A stretch of DNA of 64,000 bases from Heloderma charlesbogerti (Eukaryota; Chordata; Lepidosauria; Squamata; Helodermatidae). Under the pieces are notes generated by a model. It was not told the DNA's origin, did not search any database, and saw nothing but the letters and a program-made list of their open reading frames with translations. Position 1 is the stretch's first letter; each line of letters begins with the position of its first letter. The stretch is taken from positions 372,001 to 436,000 of the forward strand of contig JANEZZ010001677.1 in assembly GCA_026122225.1 (NCBI GenBank), written 5' to 3'. The position numbers and the translations under genes were made by a program. Below, piece after piece: positions 11,601-21,800 of this stretch.

Positions 11601-12005
11601 GCTGGACTATAAGGAAGGCTGAGCGCCGAAGAATTGATGCTTTCTAACTGTGGTGCTGGAGAAGACTCTTACGAGTCCCCTGGACTGCAAGGAGGTCCAA
11701 TCAGTCCATCCTAAAGGAAATCAACCCTGAGTGCTCATTGGAAGGACAGATACTGAAACTGAAGCTCAAATATTTTGGCCACCTAATGCGAAGAGAAAAC
11801 TCCCTGGAAAAGACCCTGATGCTGGGAAAGATTGAAGGCAAAAGGAGAAGGGGACGGCAGAGGATGAGATGGCTGGATAGCATCACCGATGCAATATGAA
11901 CTTGAGCACACTCCAGGAGAGAGCGGAGGACAGGAAGGCCTGGCGTGCTCTGGTCCATGGGGTCACGAAGAGTCGGACACGACTTAACGACTGAACAACA
12001 ACAAC
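8610..12005 (+). mobile_element. Nearly complete BovB LINE, decayed, with nested CR1
   Basis: Starts at a 5' leader (CCCCTTCATGGATCACTGCC), runs through endonuclease (ELKLTGMGEFNSG, HIYYCGQE), connector, RT (FRRGRGTRDQIANVRW, FTDYAKAFDCVDH, GVRQGCILFP, YADD near 11237) and C-terminal region to GAACAACAACAACC. Several frameshifts and stops make it non-functional. Flanks GTAAGATGA (8601-8609) and ATAAGATGA (12007-12015) look like the target-site duplication. A CR1 fragment at 10399-10583 splits the RT region. Confidence 0.93.
10399..10583 (-). mobile_element. CR1 LINE 3' end nested in BovB
   Basis: Reversed CR1 end: the octamer run AATCATAGAATCATAGAAT, then GGGGCCTACAAGGCCATCGA, to GGTTCCATTGTCGT. 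BovB text TTAAAATC...AATCCTACAAGATG flanks it, with a 4-bp AATC repeat on both sides. Confidence 0.92.
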
Positions 12006-12017
12006 CATAAGATGAAG

Positions 12018-12105
12018 TTGTTGTTGTTCAGTCGTGTCCGACTCTTCGTGACCCCATGGACCAGAGCACGCCAGGCCTTCCTGTCCTGCGCTCTCTCTTC
12101 ATCTT
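12018..12105 (-). mobile_element. 88-bp BovB 3' tail inserted tail-to-tail beside the larger copy
   Basis: The reversed BovB terminus (TTGTTGTTGTTCAGTCGTGT...) is flanked by exact copies of CATAAGATGAAG at 12006-12017 and 12106-12117, a clean 12-bp target-site duplication. Confidence 0.9.
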
Positions 12106-12119
12106 CATAAGATGAAGAG

Positions 12120-13850
12120 CAGTATATAAATATTTCAGACAAATAAATAGCAGTAGTAACTGGCATTACCCTGGCATCCAGAAGATAATGTGATGTGCCC
12201 AGTGAATTTGTTTAGGAATTCCACTACAAGGTTTCTCTTCACTGACTTGGCCTCGGAAGAACAATTTGGAGAATTCCTCCTTCAAACCCCTCCCTGCCCA
12301 AAGCAGCCATTTGGAGGGAGGAACGTTAGGGAGAAGGCAGCATTGTCCAACAGACTGCCCTCTTTCTAAGCCTTTGCCCCTTTATCTCCGCAGGTGCACT
12401 GTTGCACTGATTCCCATTTGCATCAGTATGTTCTGGAATGCATTCGAAACCATGGAGTTCTAGGCATGGGTGGGCATCCCTGAATTCCAGTGTATAGTCT
12501 GAGGAAGAGGAACCTCTGAGAATTGCAGAATTACACAGGAGACAGGGAGAGAGGAGAGGCTTGCCTCTTCAGCTTCACCCATAGGGTCTTTCTGTTGAGA
12601 CTTGTTTGTTCCACTCAAAACCATATCCAATATGTGGCCACTCCCTCAATGGCTTTTGCCACAGCAGAAATTGGGGGGGGGGCATTCTTTTCATCCCAGT
12701 AGGAAAATAACCAACCAGGGTTAGTTTCCTAGGAGACAACGGAATGTAGTTCATAGACGGCTCCATCCGACGTCTACAGATGACAGCCAGTCCCTGCAGG
12801 TATTCTTAAAATAGCTGTGTAGAGCTCCAAAATATGCATGCAGGCTACCAGCTGTATGGGAACCCATGAAAAAGCAACCGTGGCTTCTTTTGTGCTTCAC
12901 AGGGCCTCAGAAAACAAGTCTCCAAATCTCTCTATTTTGCACATAAACATCCCTCCCTTCTCCTCACAGAGCCACATAATTTGAACAGGTGCCACATCTT
13001 TAGAGGGCCCCACAGGAAAACAAAAACAGCCAACAACACATAACCCTATCTGAATTCCCCACAACACCGAATTACATACTTCTATGGAACCCCATATCAT
13101 AGATGTCACTCAGATCTAAGGGGCTCCATCTTTCCTCCATAAATCAGGAGCATCCAAGCACCACAGGGCTGGACATTTTGCTCTGACAATGAACCATTGC
13201 TCTAATGGTTTCCCCCACACTGTCTTCTGGAAACCGCATGCATGCAGGATGTGGCGTCTGCTATTTCTGCTTGGATTCTTAATTACGGGGCTATTGTGAT
13301 CAGAGGAAGCAAGAATGTTTTTTTGCAGGCTGGAGGCTGCAATTTTGCTGTCTGCCTTCCCCATATTTCAGCCAAGCTCATCCTTCCTAATAGGATGGGA
13401 GGTGAGATGCTTATGTAACGCGGTTCATTTCTGACTCGACAGCCATGAGCAACATTATGCAACTGGCACTTAAGTTTTTGGGGGTTTTTTAATCGGTCAG
13501 ACAGACTAGACAGTACCAAACTCCACCCTGGTTTCTATGGTTACCAGCATCTCTCCCTCTCAGCCTCTTGCTCTATTTTGTTCTAGCAAAGGTCCCCTGC
13601 CACTTGTAGGGTTTAATTTTATTTTCTGCTCTGTGAAGGAGTCCTTGGCACAAATAAGAGAGGGGTTGGCAGAAACAGCTGTAATTGGCTGCCATTTTGC
13701 CAACTCTGGGTTTCCTTCCTTCATAGCTCACTAATTTTGTGGCTCAGTTCGCACATGGATTTAGTACTTCTCAGGTGCTGTCTTGGACTGAAAGCTTAAT
13801 CTGGCATGGGTGTTCCTGTGTGTGTCAGTTAGATGGCTTTAAAACCGGGA
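12120..13850. other. Intergenic stretch, no gene recognised
   Basis: Mixed sequence without a supported exon or repeat consensus. Confidence 0.4.
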
Positions 13851-13851
13851 T

Positions 13852-13971
13852 GGGGAATGTGTGGCTGTCCAGATGTTGGATTTCAATTCCCATCATCCTG
13901 CACCATTGGCTATGCTGGCAGGGCCTGATGGGAGTTGCAGTCCAATGACATCTGGAGGGCCACACATTCTC
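13852..13971. repeat. Palindromic MITE (ACTACAACTCCCATCA type)
   Basis: Ends GGGGAATGTGTGGCTGTCCA and GGAGGGCCACACATTCTC pair. Inside, TTTCAATTCCCATCATCC opposes GATGGGAGTTGCAGTCC. Full-length copy of about 120 bp. Confidence 0.8.
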
Positions 13972-13974
13972 GGT

Positions 13975-14754
13975 CTTGCAAGGCCAAGCTATTTTCAGTA
14001 TGCAGTTGTGCAAAATCATGTTTGCATTCCAGATAGGATACTGGCATTTCCTCAGCAGGGGTCAGATGCTGAGACACTCATTGGGCTCTTGGGGGGTGGG
14101 GGGGCTTTGTTGGGCTTTTAGTTTTGTTTTTAGCTTCAGCAAACTCTGTTCATGCTGATGCTCCCTTCTTCTCAGTGGCCCTATTTGTGGTTCTCATCCT
14201 ATCGGCACGGGACCACCAAGTTCAGTATTAGAAGGAGCAATATTAATAACACAGCCTGGATTGGAGACACAAAAGGACGATAAGGGTGGCAAAGAACAAG
14301 TGCGAATTCCACCCAGAACTTTGGGCATCAACTCCAAACACTGCCTCCCCGTCTCTGAATCTGTGCTGCCAACTAAGAGTTCAGAAATTTCTGCCTTGAC
14401 TTGATCCCCAGCTGACTGACTCTGCTGTGCGGGGTGGCAGCCTAGTAACTAACATATGGTGAAGAATGATAAGTAGGCTGTTTTCCAAGAGGAGCAGGTT
14501 GGGAAACAGCTGAAGCTCATGGCCAAGATCCAGCCTCCACTTCCTCCCCTAGACACGTTGGATCATTTCTCAGCACACAAACCCATTTGTTTCATTGTCG
14601 GCCTCTCTTGATCCCGTCTCCCTCCAACGTTTCCCCTCTGACTTTGAGGGCGTGCCCCCCATTTTACCCTGACAACCTTTTTCACCTGGTTCTCTGGTGG
14701 CTTTAGCACATATGCAGTGTTGCAAAGGCCAGGCCTGTGTTGGCTGGAGGATGA
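13975..14754. other. Intergenic stretch, no gene recognised
   Basis: No supported coding exon or RNA gene; a short G-rich run near 14090. Confidence 0.4.
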
Positions 14755-15137
14755 TGGGAGTTGTGGAATGACCTGCCAGTTGAAATGCACCTGCTGACCT
14801 CTTTGAAGGTTTTTAAGCAGGAATGAAAGACTCTATTATTCCAGCAGTCCCTCCCTGTTTAGAACTCTTGTTCCTTTTGCTGACTTTTGTGTAATGTTTT
14901 TGAGCTGTGTTATTTTTAAGCTGTGTTGTTTCGTTGCTGGATTTTTACCTTTTGTTAAATTGCTTTTAGTTCAAAGTTGTTTTTAATTATATGTTTGTGT
15001 ATATTGCCTGTGTGTTTTTATGTCAATGGCTCTTAACCCCTGTGTACTGTAATGTTTTAACTTTTGTAAACCGCCCTGAGAGCTTCTGCTATGGAGCAGC
15101 ATAGAAATTAAATAAATAAATAAATAAATAAATAAAT
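14755..15137 (+). mobile_element. L2-type LINE 3' end
   Basis: T-rich UTR ending GTAAACCGCCCTGAGAGCTT then CTATGGAGCAGCATAGAAAT and an (AAAT)n tail, the characteristic L2 terminus. Confidence 0.75.
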
Positions 15138-15599
15138 TGTGTGACATATCTGGTGGGCACCAGGCTGGAAAAGGCCCATCCAAAGGGTTGCGTTCACTCC
15201 CCGCCCCCCGCTGCTTTGCTCTGCTTTCTTTCCATCTAATGTGGATGGAAATTAGGTGAACAGTAATTAGGTGAACAGTCTGCCTCTTAATGAAATAAGG
15301 AGTTCTGCAGAATGTCTGGACTCCTCTACCTTCTGATGGGGCCGTCTCAGCCTTTTCTGCCCATGGGAGGGGTTTGGCTGGCTTTCCAAACAACCATCCA
15401 TTCCTGCCTGGCTCCCAGCCAGTCTATTTGTGCAACAGAATCTTGGTTGTACTGTACCACTTCCAACTGCAGGTGCTGGTCATGTCTGTGTCAGGGGACG
15501 GGGAGAAGGAGGGAGGTGAAATGCTTTAATGCCCCTTCCAGGGAGAAACCAAAACCAAACTAAAATCACAGTGTGCAAATGCCTCTCCTGAGGTGTCGT

Positions 15600-15745
15600 T
15601 GCTGGCAGGGAGACCTTTCAGCTACAATATACAGGTATTTTTAGCCCTACCCATTTTGCCTTTGGCCCCGCCTACCATTGGCCCCAAGGGCTTCTCTGAA
15701 ATTTAATTTGGGCTGAACGGGTTTCCCCACCCCGATCTAAGCACC
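15600..15745. mobile_element. hAT-like element fragment
   Basis: Shares the ACCTTTCAGCTACAATATAC / TTTTAGCCCTACCCATT / CTTCTCTGAAATTTAATTTG blocks with the 52.2- and 58.6-kb copies; termini worn. Confidence 0.45.
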
Positions 15746-15949
15746 TACATGGTTTTCCTTTACCAGGCAACGCTCTTTCTTTCCTTTACCCCATCTTTTC
15801 AATGGGCATGCTGTCTGGGGATGATAGGAGCTGTAGTTCAACACATTTGGTGGGCACCAAACTGAGGGGAGGTAGAAGTGGATTCTATAAGCCTTCTATG
15901 TGGAGGGGAGGAGGGTGGAGGGGAGATATTCCATCAAACACCTGTTTAT

Positions 15950-16010
15950 TCATTTCATTTCTATACCGCCCAATAGCCAAAGCTCTCTGGGTGGTTCACC
16001 TAACCCTCCG
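15950..16010 (-). mobile_element. L2-type LINE terminal scrap
   Basis: CATTTCTATACCGCCCAATA then CCAAAGCTCTCTGGGTGGTT is a reversed L2 terminus. Confidence 0.7.
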
Positions 16011-16014
16011 CGCA

Positions 16015-17420
16015 CGCACGCAGCCCAAAATGACTGTTGGCTGCGCACTGCCAAACTGGAGGCTCACCCAGGGCGGTGCATGGGGAAGGCGTTTGCTGCT
16101 CCACAAAGCAGCCGTTTTTTTAATCAGCCAGGCTTGGCTCAGCATATCCCGCCTGCTCTCCACCTCTCCCTGTTCCAGAGTCCCCTCCAACATCAATAAT
16201 TCATCGTGTCTACATCAGCTTTTAAAATCATGAACGTGCCATCAAGAGGGAGATTTCGGTACAAGGATCTGACACGGTCCCTCTCCCCTTTGCTTGCAGG
16301 GAGAGTATTCAGCAAAGATGCTGCTTCTGTGAATCCAAACATTTGAAAAGACAGTGAACTGCCCTATTTTTTCAGAGCTCTGATCATTATTAATTCCAAG
16401 TGGAACCGGCAAGAAAATGTTGTGGCATGAAGTTCAGAGTTCCAGATACTACATTCCATTCCCCACCCCCTGCCCCGATCTTCCTGCAACAATTTCCCCC
16501 TGCCCAAATTGTGTGTCTGTGTGTGTGTGGAGCTGCACTGGATGGCACAGCTTTTAAAACCAAGGCTGCAAAAAGGGCATGACCTGCCCCATTCTTCCCA
16601 AGTTTGCATACTTTCTCAAATTTCACAGAGGGAAATACTTTTTCGTTGTGCTCCGGCAGTTTATTATACATGTAATCATCATGGGGGTTGGACTCGATGG
16701 CCTTGTAGGCCCCTTCCAACCCTACTATTCTATATTTCTATATTCTATATAATTGCTCCTGCTAACAGCAAACTTAGCCAACAGGAATGTAGCCAAAACA
16801 GGGCCACTGAGAAACAAAAGGGAGGTATCTGTATACTCAAGGGAACTCAAGGCTTACATAAACACACACACAGTTATAAAAGCTAAGGGATAAAAGAGAA
16901 TCTCAAATGAGGACTGAGAATATTTAGTAGCTGCAGACTGTCAGTTGGAAAAGGAAAATGGGGGGTGGGATGTAATGGAGCCCGCTGAAGGAGGGGCTCC
17001 TGTTAGGAGGTGTTGAGGCACTGCCACATTTTGGGGGTACAGCTCCTATCAGCATGTGCCAATAGCAAACTGAGACACTTGACCAGTTATTGCTTTAGAA
17101 GCAAAGAGGGGCCCCTGAAAATGTGGTTTCTGCCCACCTGAGCGGTGTGTGAGGTATGCAGAAGAATACAGGATTATAAATTAAAAGAAAATTTAAATTA
17201 AAAAACACACACACATATGCACCAAAAATAACCCGACAAGGACCTGTGAGCTTCCAGGACTTGAGAAACAGGAACACCGCTTATGGTTTTTATTATATTT
17301 AGCAGTATATAAATATCACAAAGAAATAATAAAGGGATAAATGTCAGTGTGAGAGAGGGAGACTGTGAGTTGGCTTGGTGAAGATGGACTTTTTTTGCTC
17401 AAGCCCTTAACGTCTAGCAA
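16015..17420. other. Intergenic stretch with a short CR1 scrap
   Basis: A + strand CR1 terminus lies at 16683-16745 (GGTTGGACTCGATGGCCTTG, then CTACTATTCTATATTTCTAT). Otherwise nothing recognised; the untranslated first exon of ABHD8 could lie here or further left. Confidence 0.5.
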
Positions 17421-17551
17421 AGGTAGGAAATACGGTGTCCTCCAGACGTCTGGGACTACAACTCCCATTATCCCCAACCACTGACCATGATGGTTGTGGT
17501 TGATAGCTGCTGTAGCCCAACACATCTGGAGGGCACCGCATTTCTTACCCT
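17421..17551. repeat. Palindromic MITE (ACTACAACTCCCATCA type)
   Basis: Outer arms AGGTAGGAAATACGGTGTCC and GGGCACCGCATTTCTTACCC are inverted copies; GGGACTACAACTCCCATTAT opposes TGTAGCCCAACACATCTGG. Confidence 0.8.
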
Positions 17552-18129
17552 TGACTTATAGCAAGCATCCTGGAGTGAATCAGATTTCACTTGTGGGGGG
17601 TTATACGTGGCATGAAGTGAAAAAAACCTCCTCTCCCTGCACTGCGCAGAAATGTGTTGTGGCTGGAGGGGGGGATGTACGGCAACATTTTGTTGTAGTT
17701 CTCACTTGTAAATCATAGTAATGATGAAATAGGGACACATTTATTTATATACCTCCTTGTTCTCATGCCAATGAAGTCCTTACCTAAAGCTCTCTGAATG
17801 ACACATTTATTTTCTCTGCCCTGCAGTGGCTTCTGAAGCAACCCCAGCAGCGTGGGGGTGGGGGTTATTAAAACTGGCCACTAACATCGTCCTTTTTACA
17901 AGACTACCCTGGCCTCAAGTCTGGTCATGCTTCTCTTTGGATAATGACTGCAATCCAAACACAGCCAGCAACACTGATTATTACCTGGATGGGAGGGCAT
18001 GGAGGCGGGGAGGGAGAGATGGATGTGTCGCCTGTCTTGCGCTGAGGTGCGAGCATTGAGGCGCAAGCACACCAGCATTGAGACGCTGATGCATCTGATG
18101 TCCAAGCTGTGACCTTTTTTATAATATTA

Positions 18130-18690
18130 GAACCCAACGGGTTCATCCCATGAAGCGGATTGGTGGGAGATTCAGGACAGATAAAAGGACTGCTTCACAC
18201 AGCACAGAGTTAAACTGTGGAATTCGCTACCACAGGGCGTAGTGATGGCCATCAATTCGGATGGCTTGAAGAGGGGGTTGGACACATTCCTGGAGGAAAA
18301 GGCTATCAATGGCTACGAGTCCTGATGCCTATAAACTACCTCCACTATCAGAGGCAGTGTGCCTGTGTACACCAGTTGCTGGGGAACATGGGCAGGAGGG
18401 CTGTTGTGCTTGTGTCTTGCTTGTGGGTTCACAGAATCACAGAACAGTAGGGTTGGAAGGGGCCTACAAGGCCACTGAGTCCAACCCCCTGCTCAATGCA
18501 GGAATCCAAGTCAGAGCAGCCCTGACAGATGGCTGTCCAGCTTCATCTTGAATGCCTCCAGTGTGGGAGAGCCCACCACCTCCCTAGGGAATGGGTTCCT
18601 TGTAACAGCTGGTTGGCTGTTGTGTGAACGGAATGCTGGACTAGAGGGACCCTTGGATGATACCACAGGACTCTTCTGATGCTCTTATGA
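18130..18690 (+). mobile_element. CR1/L3-type LINE 3' end, split by a younger CR1
   Basis: The + strand carries GTTAAACTGTGGAATTCGCT, GGGGGTTGGACACATTCCTG and GCTGGACTAGAGGGACCCTT, a typical L3-like 3' region. It is interrupted from about 18430 to 18600 by a reverse-oriented CR1 end. Confidence 0.8.
18430..18600 (-). mobile_element. CR1 LINE 3' end nested in L3-like element
   Basis: Reversed CR1 terminus (CACAGAATCACAGAACAGTA, AGGGGCCTACAAGGCCACTG) to CCCTAGGGAATGGGTTCC. It lies between TTGTGGGTTC and TTGTAACAGCTGGTTGGC of the host repeat. Confidence 0.85.
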
Positions 18691-18884
18691 GGATGCTGGT
18701 TTGAATCTCAGCTCTGCCAGGAACTTAAGTGGCCTTAGCCAAGCCATGAAAGGAAAACAGCAATGGCCTGCCTTACGGGAGCGTTGGAAGGGTACTCATT
18801 TCTTCTGGGATGGGAGGCATCCTGCTTTTGGTCTGGGCTGCTAACTAACATCTGCACTTGTTTCCTTGGTCTGCAGGAATCGCC

Positions 18885-21800
18885 ATGTTGACCAGCATTG
18901 CCGACGGGGTCCTGTGTTGCCTGATGGGCAAGACAGCCAATGCAGTGGGTCCCCTGGAGAGCGTCGAGTCGAGCGATGGCTTTAGCTTCGTGGAGGTGAA
19001 GCCCGGGCGGGTCCTGAGGGTGAAGCACGTCGCCCCGCCCCGGCTGGCAGGGGTGGAGGAGGCAGCCCAGAAGGCCGGCGCTGTGCACTGCAAACGTCGG
19101 ATCACTGTGTACCGCAATGGGCAGATGGCCATCGAGAACCTGGGCGACTCCGTGCGCTCTGACATCCTCCATGGCCAGAATGGGATGGAGCTCAACAGCA
19201 CCGTGGAGCTGGAGGTCTCCGACACCAACACCGCGCCCTCGGCCAACCCTTCCGCCACAGTGGTGAAGCGGCGCCGGCGCAAGCCCAAGAAACTGGTCAA
19301 CATCGACTGCACCAAGTTCATCAGCAGCTGCAAGGGGACCCATACCGACGTGGTCCTTTTCTTCATCCATGGCGTGGGGGGTTCTCTGGACATCTGGAAG
19401 GAGCAGCTGGACTTCTTCACCAAACTGGGCTATGAGGTGGTGGCTCCGGACCTTGCCGGCCACGGGGCAAGCTCAGCCCCACAGATCGCTGCCGCTTATA
19501 CTTTCTACACCCTAGCGGAAGACATGCGCACTGTGTTCAAGCGCTACGCCAAGAAGAGGAACATCCTCGTTGGACACTCGTACGGGTAAGAGCGGAGGAC
19601 ACAGCAGGGGTGGTTTCCCCTGGATTTGTTCCTCAACCTGGCTCCCCCCAGATGTGCTGGATCGCAACTCCCATCATTCCCAGCCACTGACACATCTGGA
19701 GGACAGTGCCCCCGTTTGCCACAGCTTTTGGTTCTTTCCATCTGTTTGCATCTGCTTGCTCTTCCTCATTACCCATGCACATATCTGCATAGCTTAAAAC
19801 AACAACACTGCAAAAAAGTAACCGTGATGTGATTGTGTGTACAGTTACATCAAGATTCTTTTGGTGCAGTGTCTTATTATTTCTCATTTATTTATTTACT
19901 GTATTTTTAAACCACCTAATAACTGGAGTTCTCTGAGCAGTGCACAGTACCATAAAAACCATAATCATGTTTTCAAACATGAGAACAAGGAATAAAAACA
20001 GCAGAGAACAAAACCAGCAGCAAAAAGTAAAACCATTCCAGGACACAAGACCAAATCCAAACCTTCAATCTTACTGATTTCATTTATGACAGTCTCCAGT
20101 TGGTTTTTTATATGCCTAACTGCCATGCGGGGGGGGTGGCTGTTCTAGCATGTGGGGAGGGGAGGGGAGGGTTAATTCTTCCTCCTCAGCTGCAATCCTC
20201 CTTGAAAATTGCCCCCCCCCCATGATAATGAAGCAAAGAAAAAAAAACTTCCATTGTCAATGGACATTCAGGGCTCTGGGAAATAGCTTTGGGGGCCCAG
20301 GAAATAGATTTAGGGGGCCCAGGAAAGAGAGTCAGGGCTCTGGGAGATTCAGGGCCCCTGGGAAATAGAATCAGTGCTGGAGCTCCATGGGACCAGGCCT
20401 AGCAATGCCTTAAGATGCATTAGCAAACCTCTCCACCTCGAATGAGTCTAACCCCCTTTCAAAGACATCCAAGCCAGGGTCCACCTCCAGATCTTGGGTT
20501 CCAGGAGCCAATTCTGTGCTGCACTGTCGGAGCCCCTGACTCGCAGTTCCAGATTCAAGCTGCCCTCCTTCTCACCCAGTTGCCTCTTCCCTTCCCTTCT
20601 CCTCTCCTTCTCCTCCATGCAGGGTCTCCTTCTGCACCTTCCTGGCCCATGAGTATCCAGACCTGGTGCATAAAGTCATCATGATCAACGGGGGAGGGCC
20701 CACCGCTCTGGAGCCCAGTCTGTGCTCCATCTTCAACATGCCCACCTGTGTCCTCCGCTGCCTCGCGCCCTGCCTGGCTTGGAGCTTCCTGAAGTGAGTC
20801 ACTGAGACCCCCTGCCCAGGGGCTGGGGGAGACGAAGCATTGCCGGGGAGGGCGTTTCTGAGATGGAAGCCAATCTCTGAGGCCCGAGGTTGACCGGGGA
20901 GCTATGGAGGCATCGCTCAGAATGTAGAACTTGGGCTTTGCATGCAAAAGGTTCCAGGTTCGATCCCTGGCAGCATCTCCAGGTAGGGCTGGGAAAAGAA
21001 CCCTGTCGGAGGCCCTGGAGAGCCCGTCCTGCCAGACAATCCGTCTAAACGATCCTGAGCTAGATTGGTCTCACTCGGTGTAAAGCAGCTTCCTTCAATC
21101 TTATTTAAAATCAGCCTCTGATTCAGATCCATGAGGACTGGAAACGTACTTTATCTTTAGCTCAGTGGTAGAGCACCTATGTTGTACACAGGAGGTCGCA
21201 GGTTTGGTCTCTGGCATATCAAATTAAAAGGGACTTGGGTTGTGGGGCTGGAATGGGGCCCCTGGGAGCAGACAACACTGGGTTAGGTGGATTGGATACC
21301 ACAGAGCATACCTGGATACAAAACCATCAGCTTGTGAAATGTAACCTGTTCCCAGTTTGGCAAGTCTTGACTCCCTAACAGCTGTCCTTCAGTCTCAGGA
21401 TACTTTAGGGTGGGCACTGCCACTCTCTTCTGTTCCATCCTCCACGTGGCTCATCCCACCAATATTAAACAAAAGAATCCTGTTGGCACTCACCACCTGC
21501 GTTCACTGCTAGAAGGGATGACAACAATAAGGCCTGTATTTCTTTTCTGCCAGACCCTGGCTTTTCTTTCGGGGAGGGCTCAACACAGTTCTTGTTGCAG
21601 ATCTACCGCCGTGCCCCCAAGCTTAGGAAAGGACGTAGCGTAAGCACATTCAGATCTGTATCCAGAATTCTTCAGACCTCTGAATTAATCCTGTGCAGGG
21701 CTGGGTTTGCTCGCCAAGGCTCCAAGGAGAAGCAGCTGCTGAAGGAAGGGAATGCATTCAACGTCTCGTCCTTCGTCCTGAGGGCTATGATGAGTGGCCA

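Noticed and set aside
18735..19463. 242-codon minus frame across ABHD8 exon 1
   Set aside because: Antisense shadow of a GC-rich real exon; no domain and no splice context.
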